From Furcasterigmium furcatum (taxonomy: Eukaryota; Ascomycota; Sordariomycetes; Glomerellales; Plectosphaerellaceae): a DNA stretch of 64,000 nucleotides. The stretch is taken from NCBI GenBank assembly GCA_001599815.1, contig BCIA01000004.1, forward strand, positions 3,870,082-3,934,081. Reading direction: 5' to 3'. Positions 22,001 through 33,758 of this stretch are shown in pieces. Each line of letters begins with the position of its first letter. The first letter of the stretch is position 1. The position numbers and the translations under genes were made by a program. The notes under the pieces are model-generated. The model had not been told where the DNA came from. It made no database searches and saw only the letters and a list, made by a program, of their open reading frames with translations.

Positions 22001-22534
22001 GTTGGCGTGCAAGGCGACTCCCGCATATATGGTTACATCTGTGTCCTCAGAGCTGTCGTCTCCGAAGACCTCATGAGCGCCGAGGCATATGAATTTCCCT
22101 GGCCTCTCCTCAAAGCCATCACCCGGCGCATCGTCAATGAGGTGCAGGGAATCGCCAGAGTTGTCTAGTGAGTTTTCTCCTAAGTTTATTGCCTGACCTT
22201 CTTGTCTTGAGTCTACTTACCCTGCGGCGTTGTGTTGTCCAAGCTGGATGACCCTATCACGAGATCCAGCATCCCAACCCACTCGTGTTCTTGGCGTCTC
22301 TCTCAAACAGACACTCAGTTGCTCCTTCCCTAGTTGATTTCAGGGCCGCTTCTCGTTTTTTCTACTTTTGGAGTCTATTTTAGATTTATAGCTAACAGGT
22401 TATTTCAGCGACACCACATCTAAGCCTCCAGGTAAGACTCCCTCAACAGATTATTACCTGCATTGAAAAGGACACTACACAATTCCTTGTAATACTGACC
22501 ACTCCCGCATTTAGGCACGGTAGAGCTGGAATGA
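19032..22534 (+). CDS. GMP synthase (glutamine-hydrolysing), 20 exons
   Basis: Predicted 543-residue enzyme converting XMP + ATP + Gln to GMP in the cytosol. Exons: 19032-19076, 19129-19276, 19339-19411, 19473-19630, 19697-19810, 19870-20033, 20091-20187, 20258-20413, 20466-20496, 20565-20635, 20695-20724, 20780-20800, 21291-21334, 21401-21411, 21552-21578, 21639-21831, 21898-21934, 21999-22167, 22409-22431, 22515-22534. All 19 junctions are GT-AG and phase-consistent. Amidotransferase triad: Cys92 (GICYG), His184 and Glu186 (LHPE). ATP-pyrophosphatase P-loop SGGVDST is at 239-245. The dimerisation domain has HPFPGPGIG and ends in a KPPGT tail. Deviations from the usual fungal sequence: LHPEISH for FHPEVTH, KSHHN for KTHHN, terminal VELE for IEWE. 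It could be the only GMPS or a divergent second copy; that cannot be told here. Confidence 0.9.
20801..21290 (+). other. 490-nt intron of the GMP synthase gene carrying a minisatellite
   Basis: Donor GTATGT at 20801, branch TTGACTAAC near 21271 and acceptor TTAAG at 21290. It joins codon AAG plus T to CG of the next exon, giving KSHHN. This is the only placement that keeps the frame of the conserved HHNAGGLP block. It is about eight times longer than most introns of the gene. Confidence 0.75.
21071..21178 (+). repeat. 16-bp minisatellite (TGGCCCTGGCTCTTCC)n
   Basis: About six head-to-tail copies of a 16-base unit, the last ones diverged, lie inside the long GMP synthase intron. A purine-rich, GAGCCAG-like repetitive stretch (about 20930-21030) precedes it. 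Confidence 0.85.
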
Positions 22535-24387
22535 TGAGTTGGCCATCTCCCCCTTCTAAAGGCAATAGTCCAACATGGGGGCATTCCCTCTTGCTCCATC
22601 CTCACCTCAACACCAACCAGACTCACGCCGCGCCGGGCGTGGGAAGTACAGGAGATTGGCACTGATAAAAGCGAAGTCCGATGAGAGTCTACCGCTATTC
22701 TGGGCTATCACATCTCATTTTTCACGAGAGTAGACTTCAGGTCTCAGAAACAGCGGCCCCTAGCAAACGAGCCGGCTCTAATACCATAGACACCTCTTCT
22801 GATTTTGAGACGTAGAATCAACAGGTAGATTTCGAGAGTAGATGCTCTTCACGACGCATCTTGTCACGTTCTCCGTCTAGAAGGAAATACAACCAGAAAC
22901 TCCAACATACAGGCTTCGAAACCAGAGCAAAGTGGCTTGGGTGCCCTGATCACCCGCGTGCCGCTTTTGCAAAGAGAACACGGGAGTTGATGCTGTCCAA
23001 GGGTTTGATACTTGCCCTCGACTTAAACTGGCAACTTCGCGGCGCTGCTCCTGGGCCCAGTCAGGCTGGAAGAACGAGACGCTGCCCATGCTCTGCTTAT
23101 TGGAGCTCTCAGCAGCAGCTTGAGCGACATTTTTCAGGAGATTCCATCCGAACGCTGAAGGTATCAGATCATCCCATGTTAAGCTCCGGCTCCACGGGTG
23201 TCATCTGTCACAACATGGGGTGAACCCCTCCAGTCTTCCGGCAGGAGCAAAAGGCACATAAATCCTGGAAAAGGGTACCAGCTCCATAGCCCATACTGTA
23301 TTTGCACTGATTCCTCTGTCTCATGACACATCCTGGCTCTCGATGGTGGTGTGCACTCGGCCTGGTTTTGTTTGTCTTTGCCCCTGTCAGGATCAATTTG
23401 GGAAGGCTGACAGCAAGTCAGGTAGCCCCAGGGACCCTTAGTTCCCGATGCCTTTGAGAAGGCCGAAGGGCTGCAGAATACCCCCTTCAGCTGGTCGGCT
23501 TCGGTTTATGAGATGCCACCCGCGAGCGGTCAACTGCGTTGTTGACTGGTCCTCCTCCATCCCGAGGGTGGTCACACGTCGCCCCTGAGTGGGCGCAAAC
23601 AACTGCTAAAAGAAGAACTTTCGTGGGAGCCAACGCCCCCTGCTCGGGTAAAATACGAATCAAAAGGGCTTCGAGCGGGGAGTCGACATGGGTTCAAGTT
23701 TGAATGCTGAGTGTCAGGGGCCCGGCGCTCAACCTTCCAAAGTTCTTTGACCCAGCACGCTGGTCAGTTCCTTCGATCCAAACCAGCATCTGCCGTCTTG
23801 GCCCCTAGAATATTAATCAATCCTCGAGGCGCCGAAGCTGGCCGTGAAACGCACCTCACCGCAGTAGTGTCCCGTCTGGGCATCAATCCAACGCGACAGA
23901 TCCCCAGCCCTTGGCTTGCGGAAATTGGCGCCCGGGATTGTGCCGCTGGTCTTCTTCTGAAAAGGGGCTGGAGGGTGCCAGGGGCTGCTGCAGGAGGCCA
24001 AGTCTCCTGACATGAGGGTGCGCCGACACCATGCGGGCCAGTCACCTCCCGCGTGGGCTTGATGACAACAGGGGGTCGCTGACGAACTAAATCCTTAGCT
24101 GGACGGCCACGGTCCGACACAGGGCGCTAGCTGATACGGATCAGACCTTCCAGAGCGAGAACGGTGGTGATGGTAAATGAATGATGGTATTTTCGCGCCA
24201 AGGAAATGAATGCTGTCTATCCGACATAACCGCTCATAAATAGGTATCGGACATTATCGAGAGAGATAATGAAGAAACGACACCCCCGTGGCAGCCGGCG
24301 GCCCAAACGGGGCCGTTGTGCATGTGCACCGGATTCCCGTGCTCCGCGGCGCCGTCTATACAGTAATGCTTTTCATGGCTCATGGTG
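22535..24387. other. Non-coding gap
   Basis: 1.85 kb between the convergent GMP synthase and CAS1-type genes. I see no coding sequence with recognisable composition and no repeat. Confidence 0.4.
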
Positions 24388-27292
24388 TCACGTTCTGCCT
24401 GCGGCGACGCCGCTCGCACTCGCCCGGGCAGGCGAGACCTCAACGACGGGCGCTGGGGCGGCGCTGCCGCTGGCGGTGGGAGGCGAAACCTCAGTGACGC
24501 CGCCAGCCTTCACGCGGTGTGGCGTGAAGCCGTCTGGTACGGGGGCGTTGTACATTGGGCTCAGGATGTTGAGGGCCCACATGACGGCGAGGATGACGAT
24601 GATCCTGGTCGGCAGGGAGAAGGCGACGGACCTGGCCGAGGGCAGGCTGCTGACAGCCTGGGACAGTCTTGAGCGAGATCGTCCGAGGAGGCCTTCGCTC
24701 TGTTCGTTGGCGGAGGACGAACCGGTCTCGCTGTCGTCGTCCTTGTAGTATTCCTTAAGCTCCGCGCCCTCAGTCGACTCGACGGAGGGGGCCTGGCTCT
24801 CGGGTTCCGGGGCCGTGGTAAGAATGATCTTGACCAGGTTGTTGGTGGCCTGTGCTGTAACGTGAGAGATCCACACGAAGACGGGTACGACGATGAGGAG
24901 AGACCTCCACCTGTCGCCGAGGAGCGAGCCGTCGCCGCCTCCGAACACATCGAGCAGCAGAATGCCCTGGGTATCAGCGGCCAGGAAGAGGTGGAACTGC
25001 AGGGTGTACGTCTCCAGAGAGCAGCGTCCGAGCCACGCCATGGCCTTGGAGTGGTAGTTGCGGACCGGACCGGAGACATTGCGAACCGCAATGAAGGCCA
25101 GGATGGGCACAAAGGAGACGAATGGGTGCCAGAGCTTGTAGTCCGCCATGGAAGCCATCTTTGTGCCGCAGGCGTAGCTGTAGCCAAACATGACGGCGAG
25201 GCCGGCCATGGCCATGGAGAGGCGCAGGGGGAGGCGGATCTGATCCTTGATCTTGAGGTAGGCGACGGCGCAGAGCATGCCGATGTAAACGATGAAGAGG
25301 TCCAGAGCAACGCGGTATTCCCATTCTCTGAGATCCCAGCGGATGTTGAAGACCAGACGCAGGATCCAGAACGTCCACTGCGTCAGGGGCGTGGCAAGGA
25401 CGACCAGGGAGACAAGGACGGCGGAGATGCAGATCTTCGACAGAAGCAGCTGGGTGTCATGGTTGTACTGGTTGCCGATTGCCATCGTGAGGTAGACGAT
25501 CATGAACCAGAAGCTGCAGAGAGGCGAGAAGTAGTAGAACATGTAGTCGGTGTTCATGAAGTATGCCAGAGAGACGCTGAGCAGGTTGAGACGCAGCATG
25601 ACCGATGCTACTCGTTTGAAGGAGAAGTCCTTCTTCAGCAGGAAATAGGTCGTGTGACCATATCCAGTCTGGAAGAGGTAAGAGGCCACGAGGAGACGGA
25701 CGAAAATGTAGATGCCAGTCGAACGGGCCGCAGCGGTCCAGTGGTAGGCGAGAATGACGAACTGCATCCAGCCCTTCCACTCCTCGGTCTGGTCGCGGGA
25801 CAGGAACGGCTGGTCGGGAACATCGACAACAAGGGGTCCCTCCGTCTTGGGCGCGCGAGGGGGCGCGGACCTGCGGATGGTGACGAGAGCAATGGCGAGG
25901 CAAGGCGCGCAGAGAATCGCAAAGTCAGCATACTGCCAGACCTTGCTGCCCTTGGCGAGCATATGCGTCCGGTCGGCATAGTAGCACATGAGAAGGGCCA
26001 TGACGAATGAACCGGTCTCCATGTTAACCAGCTGCCAGCGGGGTTCGCTCCGGTGAGCAATCACATCGAGCACTTCCGCCACGATGCAGAGTGCCAGGTA
26101 AGCGAGTGCCACGGCCACGAGTCCTTGCTGGACGAGCGGCTTGCCGCCGTAGTCGGTGCAGCAGGTGCGGGTGAAAGGATAGCCCTGGATCCGGTCCAAC
26201 TTCGCATTGCAACGCATGTTGAGGAGGATGTTGGCCTTGGTCTCGGCGACAGAGTCGACGACATGGAATCCGGTGATCTTGGGGTCGACGAAGGTCGCGT
26301 TGTCATTCTCGACCAGGGCCGGGATAGACCAGACAGGCCACATGCCAAGGGAGTCGGAGACGGAGTGCTCGCGCACCATGTCCTGCAGCATCTTCACTTT
26401 CCTGGAGCGGTACTCCCTCTCCCTGTCCAGCTTTTCGGACTGGTTCCCGACGACGGGGCCGGCGGGAGGGGCGAAGAAGATGTGGTTGCCGATGCCATCA
26501 AGGTCGTCCATGGGCCCGTTTATGAAGCTCTTCGGCTTGCCGACGATGTCGGCGATGTTGTCGAGGATAACATCGTACTCATTGGTGAAGTTGTGCTTCT
26601 TGCCGTCCATCTTGGAGTACCAGGCGCCAGCACCCAACATGACGAGACCGGCGCTCTTCTGATCCTTGACCGAGACTGGGTGGTCTCGCTCGACTCGGAT
26701 CATCTCAAGCTCTTCGACGAGCTTCTTGTTATCCTTGCTGTCCTTCGTCTGCAGGTAGGGGTTCCAGTGCTGCTGGATCTCGAGTCCATGGTAGGTGACG
26801 TTGAAGCTCGAGTGGATGTCGTTCTTCTTCCGGTCGTAGTTGGCCTCGTTTCGTTGCAGCTGTTTGGTGATGTTGTTATTAAATTGTGCCCATGGATACG
26901 ACGGTTGCAAAGAGAATGTCCGATCAGATTGTAGCTGGGTATTGCAACGCGCAAGATGATTGATGGGCCGCACCCATACTTACCAGTCGGGCCAGACCGT
27001 AGGCCACCTGCCTTGTTGTCGAGTCGCCGGAGAAGACGAAGTGTCGGCCTTCCATGCACTGCCTGATGTCCGCGGATGTGTACTGGTGCAGCGTGCATCC
27101 ATCGGGCTGCCAGTTGTAGAAGGGCTTGCGGTCGCCATTCTCGTCAGGGGGATCGATCCAGCGACCCGTGTTGAGGATAGCACCACAGCGGTAAGGGTCC
27201 TCCTCGGTGGTAAGGGACTTGTAGGCTACCGCCGCTAATAAAAGCACGCCTGAGAGGACGAGAATGAGTCTGGAAACGAGAGATGCGGCCAT
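24388..27292 (-). CDS. CAS1/CASD1-type polysaccharide O-acetyltransferase
   Basis: Predicted 951-residue Golgi/endomembrane acyltransferase. Minus-strand exons are 27292-26984 and 26934-24388; the 49-nt intron is small and its branch point is weak, so the acceptor is the least certain part. Layout: N-terminal membrane anchor (about 5-25), a lumenal PC-esterase/SGNH-like domain with the GDS motif in FSGDSTTRQ (near residue 87), then a multi-pass domain (from about residue 390) matching the Cas1p 10-TM acyltransferase family, and an acidic Ser-rich C-terminal tail with one last TM. Cryptococcus Cas1 acetylates capsular glucuronoxylomannan and CASD1 acetylates sialic acid; the glycan target in ascomycetes is unclear. 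Confidence 0.9.
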
Positions 27293-28769
27293 GATGGGCC
27301 AATGTGGTGATCGTGAAGCCGGGCTGTGCCAAGTGCCAAGGCGATAGGACGGGATCTATCCAGAGCGCGGGCTGCGACTCGCGTGATGCAAGGACGAGGC
27401 TAAGAAACCGGAATTATGAAAAGGAAACAAAAAAGCGAGTTTGAACACTGGATCGTGCAAAAGAGTGACGACGGCTTGCAAAAGCCAGAACCAAGATCCA
27501 GTGATTACCCGTCTCGAGAGACTTGGAGGAGGAAGAAGAGTTCAAAAACGGGACCAGGGACTCTTGACCAGGAGGAGAGTGGACGACATCGAGACTTAAG
27601 GGGGGGAACGCGGGCGACTAGCCGACCTGGAGCCGGCAGACGGCGCTGTCGGTGTCCAGGGGCGCCCTGATGATCATGAATCTTGCCACATGGAGCAGGC
27701 TGTCCCCGATTTTCCAACACTGCATCCCTGGAATAGGAGACCGACGGCGCAAGGCAGGACTGGATTGGCAGATGGTTCAGGGGTTCGATGGACGCACGGG
27801 ACGGCGCTACCGCCGCGAACAGGCTACCTGTGCCATTCGGACAGCCTTGACGTGGTGGTAATCTGGTAGAGGGCCTGGAACGATTGGACGACTGACGGCA
27901 CCTCGGTCGCCCAACCAGGGGCTCCAAAGCAAGAGAACTTCTGTCGGGAAGAAGCTTGCACACAATTAAGCGGCGCCGGCGGGGTGCCCGTATTCCCGCT
28001 GCAGAAAGGGGCACAACTCCCTCCATGCGCCATCGTCTGCAGGGCCGTTGGAGGATGGCGAAGGTCGACACATGTGACGATGCTTCCCCTTCCAGAGGTT
28101 GTCTGTTCTGCCAATGCTGGCTCGGCCATGCGAGGGAGAAACAACCAAGAGTTTGAGTGCTGATACGCTGACGCAGACGCCCAGAGATCAAGATCGACGC
28201 TTGTGGCAGGATGCTCTTCAGGACGCGTCAGGGCCAAAGTCGCCAAGTTGCAGCAGCGGGTCGCTCGCTGGAGCCACTGGGCCCGTTGAAGACGTCGTTT
28301 GTGTGAAATAAGCATGGACGGCTCGGTGGAGGAAGCGATAGACTGAGGCTGTGGAGGGCCCGCCCTGTACGGGCCCCTGATGATCGATACATTTCTACCG
28401 GCCGGGTCGCAAACAAAATCGGGTGAGCGATGGCATCGAGAGTGGTCTGGGTCTGCCGAAGGAAAAGGACAGGGGTGCTGACCCCCCGAGTTCCAATCCA
28501 TCAAAATCACCGAGGAAAGATAAGATAGAGAATGTCCTGATAAGATAGACACTCCTGATTATGTCATCCGGCCCGGCCCACCCCCGACTTCGCCCGGGAG
28601 AAGCCCGGCTAAATCTTACCGCGGCCAGCCGCAGAAATCGTCGCGGTCCGAATTTTTGTTCGGCTGTCGTCCATCGCCTTCCGTCCGCTGTTCTGCCACT
28701 CCCCATCCGCGCAATTCATCGCACACGACCGCTGGGAGGTGGAAGGTTTCGTGCTCTTTACCCGTCGAA
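27293..28769. promoter_or_regulatory. Divergent CAS1-type / TIM44 upstream region
   Basis: 1.48 kb between divergent genes with no convincing ORF. It must hold both promoters. No specific element stands out. Confidence 0.35.
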
Positions 28770-30448
28770 ATGAATTCTCTCGTCCAGTCTTCGAGGAGCA
28801 TCACTCCCAATGCCCTGAACAGGACAGCAGCCCGCGCCGCTCATGGCCGCACCCCGGCCTATCGCCGGTTACAGTCCTCGGATGCCCTCGCGTCCCTGAG
28901 CCGTCTTCCGGCGGCTTCCCGCCAACTCCCCTCTCTCCGCCCTACCGTCCTCCGATCAGCCTTCCTCCCGCACGAGGTCCGAACAGTCACACAGTCCAGG
29001 TCCCTTCACCAAACATCATCAAGATGGGCGGCGGAAGAGAAGGCCAAGTCCGAGGCCAAGCCGGCAGAGAAGGGCGAGAAGAAGGTAGAGGAGGAAGCTT
29101 CCAAGGCCGCCGAGTCCGGTGCCAAGGAGGAGGCCCCGTCCGAGGAGCAGCAGAAGAAGACCGAGCAGGAGGAGGGCGAGCCCAAGTCCGAGGAGCAGAA
29201 GCAGGAGAAGAAGGAGGACCTGCCCCCTCCCCCGCCCCATGGCGACAAGACGCCGTGGCAGGTTTTCATGGAGACCATGCAGACCGAGTTCAAGGCCTCC
29301 AAGGAGTGGAACGAGTCCACCAAGGCCCTGTCCGGCGAGATCCAGACCTTCAACGAGAGTGAGCGCGTGAGGAAGGCGCGCGAGGCGTACAACTCGACGA
29401 CCGGTGCCATCTCTTCCACGACCGCCACTGTCGTGAAGAGCACGGCCGGCGCCATCGGCAAGGGTGCCGCCTGGACCTGGGACACCAGCGCCATGAAGGG
29501 TGTGCGCAAGGCCGCGAACGTGACCGGCGACGCCCTCGACAAGGCCACCAAGCCGATCCGCGACACCGAGGCGTACAAGAACGTCAAGGATGTCATCGAC
29601 GACGGCAGCTCTTCCCGATACGGCGGCTGGGTTGAGAAGGAGGAGCGTAGGAAGAAGCGTGAGGCGCAGAAGGCCTCGGGCCAATCGCCCGAATTCTTCG
29701 AAGAGGACCCTGAGTGAGTGCGAACGTTCGCCTGGTCGAGTGATTATCATTGCTGACTTTTTTCTGCTACAGCGCCGGCACCAACGTGACCCTGCACAAG
29801 GATGCTGCCTGGAAGGAGGCGTGGAGGGACTTCCGCGACCAGAACAGGCTGGTGCAGGGCGTCTTCAACGCCGGCAAGGTGTACCAAGAATCCGAGAACC
29901 CCTTCATCTTGGCGGCACGAGGCATCACCGACACCGTCGGCGGCTGGTTCGCGGAGAACGAGCAGGCCCAGGTCATCAAGAGGTTCCGGTCGATGGATCC
30001 CAACTTCCAGCTCGAGCCGTTCCTGCAGGAGCTGCGCGAATACATCCTCCCCGAGGTCCTGGACGCCTACGTCAAGGGCGACATCGAGACCCTGAAGCTG
30101 TGGCTGTCCGAGGCCCAGTACTCCGTGTACGAGGCCCTGACGAAGCAGTATCTGCAGCAGGGCATGAAGTCGGATGGCCGCATCCTGGACATCCGCCACG
30201 TCGACATTGCCAAGGCGAGGATGCTCGACCCCGGCGAGATCCCCGTGTTCGTCATCACCTGCAGGACGCAGGAGGTGCACGTCTACCGCAACGCCAAGAC
30301 GAACGAGCTTGCGGCCGGCATGGAGGACAAGGTGCAGCTGGTGACCTACGCCATTGGCATCACGAGGGTGCCGGAGGATGTCAGCAACCCCGACACGAGG
30401 GGCTGGCGCCTGATCGAGATGCACAAGAGCGCCAGGGAGTGGCACTAA
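28770..30448 (+). CDS. TIM44: Mitochondrial import translocase subunit TIM44
   Basis: Predicted 539-residue peripheral inner-membrane protein that tethers mtHsp70 to the TIM23 channel. Exons are 28770-29713 and 29773-30448 (intron GTGAGT to CTACAG; splicing gives EDPDAGTNVTLHKDAAW). The N terminus is an Arg/Ser-rich presequence, followed by an acidic Lys/Glu coiled region (about 90-155), the Hsp70-interacting helical segment (FMETMQTEFKASKEWNES) and the C-terminal Tim44 lipid-binding domain (about 340-539, ending in SAREWH). The start at 28770 begins the presequence; the longer in-frame ATG at 28656 adds atypical residues. Confidence 0.95.
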
Positions 30449-30916
30449 ACGACCGTGTGGGAGGAGAAGCAGGAGCGGAAGCAGAAGAAGACGACATGTT
30501 CGGTTCACCCGGCCACACGAGCACGACGCGGGGGCAGGATGCCATGCCATCGTTTCAAATGTTTCACTATTGTACAACAGCATAGACCCGGGCATATGGG
30601 ATCGGCGATATTTTTGGGTGGTGCCGAAGGCGACGCAAGGGAAGGTTGAAGAACAGAGTGAGGAAGGAGGCATGTATGTGGACGGGCGTCACAAAAGGCC
30701 GGGGAGAAACCAAACACCGCTCTCGCCTTTGATGAAGAGGCAAACTTGTACGACTACCACCAACTATCAGGGCATCAACCATGCCACGCCGGGCTGCCAG
30801 CCTGGTCCTAACACTTTATATAATCAATGACGACAGCCGAACATTGATGTTGTCAAACAAGAAAGACCAGATATGCCAGTGCTGCTGTCCCCCAAATCCA
30901 AGGTGCTTCCTGTGAT
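30449..30916. other. Convergent 3' UTR region, TIM44 / NADAR gene
   Basis: 468 bp between convergent stop codons. No gene or distinctive motif is seen. Confidence 0.4.
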
Positions 30917-31690
30917 CTATGCCTTCTCGTCCTGCTTCGCCGCGCTGGCAACCAGCTCCTCCCTCACGGCCATCAGCGCTTTGCCGAGCAGATTCGTCCC
31001 CCATTTCTTGCGATCCGACGCCGGGGCCTTCACGGGCCCAAAGCCAATCCCCCAGATGCGATCCATCGGGCTCGCCTCGACGATCTCCCTATCGCCCGTC
31101 GCGAGCAGCAGCGCCCTCAGCCGCTCCGCCTCGGGCCCCTGTGTGAACTTGAGCATGCTCCCCTCCCTGACGACGCGCTCCCTGTTCGCGCGCCAGACGC
31201 CCTCGTCGTAGTTGGGGATCAGGCGGCCAAGGCTCCGGACCTGCTTCGGCGATGTCGCGGCGAGGATGCCCGGGCCGGACGCTGGGTCGAAGAGGAGAGC
31301 CTTGTGGTACATCATGTAGTGCTCGGCCGTCGGGAACACGACGGTGGGATCTGAGGGGTCGGAGAATGGGTTTGGATACCACTGGGAGAGGTAGCCGACC
31401 TCTGGCTGCTCGGGCTTCCAGAAGAAGACGGGCCCGTTTGGGTCGGCGGGCTGCGGCGGGGGAGTCGCTTTGGTCTTTGCCTGGACCTTTGTCTTGGTCA
31501 CTTTGGAGGCCTTGGCGGCTTTTCTGCTCGGCTCCGCCGCTGGAGAGGGATTTGGGGCGCTTTTGCTTGAGCGAGTTTGAGGCGCCATGATGCTGCTGGT
31601 TGCGAAGTTGCGAAGGTGAAGAGGTGAAGTTCTCCCAAAGTTTCGCAGCGATGCAGCTGCGGCTGTCTTGATCATATGTTGACGCATCAT
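30917..31690 (-). CDS. NADAR (YbiA-like) domain protein, possibly mitochondrial
   Basis: Predicted 257-residue single-exon protein (223 if the ATG at 31588 is used). The NADAR/DUF1768 domain occupies about residues 90-250: VFFWKPEQPEVGYLSQWYPNPF, FPTAEHYMMYHKALLF and DRIWGIGFG are family blocks, with the TAEHYMMYHKA helix most diagnostic. NADAR enzymes are N-glycosidases; bacterial members act on riboflavin-pathway intermediates or remove ADP-ribose from guanine. Residues 1-34 (RNFGRTSPLHLRNFATSS) look like a mitochondrial presequence, followed by a Lys/Ala/Pro-rich linker, so alternative starts might give mitochondrial and cytosolic forms. Confidence 0.85.
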   Translation of the reverse strand: MMRQHMIKTAAAASLRNFGRTSPLHLRNFATSSIMAPQTRSSKSAPNPSPAAEPSRKAAKASKVTKTKVQAKTKATPPPQPADPNGPVFFWKPEQPEVGYLSQWYPNPFSDPSDPTVVFPTAEHYMMYHKALLFDPASGPGILAATSPKQVRSLGRLIPNYDEGVWRANRERVVREGSMLKFTQGPEAERLRALLLATGDREIVEASPMDRIWGIGFGPVKAPASDRKKWGTNLLGKALMAVREELVASAAKQDEKA

Positions 31691-31860
31691 GTGTCGTCGG
31701 CCGAACCAATCCCCGGTCTTATTTGATTCTTAATCGTGACTCGATCGTGGCCCAGGCATCACTCCAGCCTCCTCGCCGAATGACTGCATGAGTAACGAAG
31801 CTGAGCACCGACATAGACAGGGATCTTGATGTGAAGATAGTTTAGTACTATTCAGCTCCC

Positions 31861-32486
31861 CTAACTAATTACTGCTGCCCCAGGCAAATTTCCTTCCAAA
31901 CCTTCCACATCGACGCCACGCATCGCCATCTGTTCGTCCGAGAGAATTACGTAGTCGCTGGCGCCGTCACATTCTGAAGTTCCACGCGATAGATCTGCCC
32001 CTGCGCAATATCCGCCACCAACACCTGGCTTGCCCCCCGACGAGTCAGCCCGTTCGGCACCGCGCCGCTCGGCAGGATCACGATGGCCGAGACCCTTGGC
32101 GGGTCCTCGTCGGTGTTGAGATCGACCTGGAAGAGCCTGCCGGAGCCCGGCGTCACGGTCGCGGGGTCCAACGTGCCCTCCGTGAAGTTGGCGCCTGCGA
32201 AGATGAAGACGTCGGGCCTGACCTCGACGATGCCGCTGATGCCGAGGACGCCGGGGACGTGGACCAGGACGCGGCCCTGGCCCGTGTTGGGGTTGATCGT
32301 CCAGACCTCCGGGGCATTGATGCGCGTCGCGATGAAGTTGCCGTTGGCACGGACCGTGACGTCTGCCCACTTCTGGCCGGCGGCGCCCTCGAATTCGGTG
32401 AGCATGGCGCCTGAGGAGGCCATGTCGGCGCCTGCTGCGCCGAGCAGCGCGGCGAGGGAGAGGCAGGTGGCGAAGAAAGACTTCAT
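31861..32486 (-). pseudogene. Broken secreted SMP-30/TolB-like beta-propeller gene
   Basis: The first frame (32486-31947, 179 codons) begins with a signal peptide (MKSFFATCLSLAALLGAAGA) and encodes the N-terminal blades of a six-bladed propeller of the SMP-30/gluconolactonase-like type. That group includes fungal secondary-metabolite hetero-Diels-Alderase-like proteins. Homologues are about 320-350 aa, so the C-terminal half is missing. Just before the stop, recognisable family sequence (ILSDEQMAMRGVDV) continues in a second frame for about 40 codons, then stops at 31861. The pattern fits one frameshift near 31970 plus 3' truncation. An unrecognised intron is the alternative, but no GT-AG pair fits. 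Confidence 0.65.
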
Positions 32487-33758
32487 CGTGATGGCTAGAC
32501 CGAGAAGAACGAGGGTAGAATGGTGGGATGGCTGTGATACGAATGCGTGATGCTGATGCTTCTCACTTTCAGGAGTCTCTTGATATCGTGGGCGTTGCGC
32601 CTTCTTATGCCCAGTCTTGTGAGACATTCTCCTCCCGAGAGCCGTCCTCCCCATACCAGCACGTGGCATGCCGTTAAACTTTCAACGTCCTCCATTCCTC
32701 AAGAAGTGACAGCTGTTACTTTGGAGGCATGCCATTGGACTCCCCACGGCCTCGAGGGACCCTCGAATGCCGAATAATATGACCGGGGGCTGGCTGTCGC
32801 TGGTGTATGGCAGATATCGCCCGTTCTGCGCCAGTCTCCAGCCTTGAGCTTAGATGGTCTCGAATGCATGACGCTGATCTGATCCCCTTTGGCTTCCGCG
32901 CGTGCCTTTCGCGCTGAAAGATCACAACACGCCGGCGGAGGTGACTGGTGCTCATGTCATTGGCGCGATGAATGCAATTCGGAAGGGCGGCTTGGGTGAC
33001 TCCGGCTGCTTTGAACCCAATCGGCAAGATTGCACCAGGCCGGGAGGGCTCCAAAGAGTCTGATTTCGACTCTGCCCCGTTGCCTGAGTCTCGCACTCCA
33101 TCGAGTCCCTCCTCACCCAAAGGACTCGTCTGTCCACGCGGCTTTGCGGGTAGGTGATGTGTGTGCCATGAGGCGCAATACGATCGTCTGAGACTCCTCG
33201 AGTGGTGGGCATGATTCAGAGGAGGGTCTCTTGATGCAATAGGAGGCGAATCCCCTCGAATCACTTGACTATTTGGGACATCGCCGACGTGAGAGAATGC
33301 GTAATGAACCCAAGCCAAGGTAAAAATCCATCTGGGGGGTTCTAATGCTTCGTGTACTGCCTCCGGTCTAAGGAGCTTTTGGTGAGGGAGCTCGAATCGA
33401 ATACCACATTGGGTTAAGATCGGCAGTCGTCAGCGCGTCGAATGGATTTCCCAAAGCGGCGGGGCTCAGCTTCAAGCCCATCACGGCGTCAACATCATTG
33501 GACAGCCCTACGGGGTTGGATCGTCAAGTTGCTGGGATGTCATGTTCGGCCCCTGATTTCGTCCACTGAGTCCTCCTCGATCAACGGGTATCCTTGGATG
33601 CTAATTCTTCCTGAGCTCCATGTCTCGAAGGGATAAAAGGCCGCCATGGCCCCAAACATGTCCAGATCTTGGCTCTGCGGCATCCAGATCCCACCTTCAG
33701 AGTCATCACTTTCTTCTTCGACTTACAACTTGACCTCAAACGACAACAACATCGCACA
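32487..33758. other. Non-coding gap
   Basis: 1.27 kb upstream of the broken propeller gene and the membrane-protein gene. No gene or distinctive element is seen. Confidence 0.4.

Noticed and set aside
19032..22534. GMP synthase as a decayed pseudogene
   Set aside because: At first the frame seems broken many times, but every break is removed by a phase-correct GT-AG intron and the reconstructed protein is complete.
24862..26010. 382-codon open frame antisense to the CAS1-type gene
   Set aside because: Shadow ORF; the minus strand has the GDS motif and membrane segments.
29019..29750. 243-codon minus-strand frame rich in Leu opposite TIM44
   Set aside because: Antisense image of the Lys/Glu/Gln-rich TIM44 linker; not a real membrane protein.
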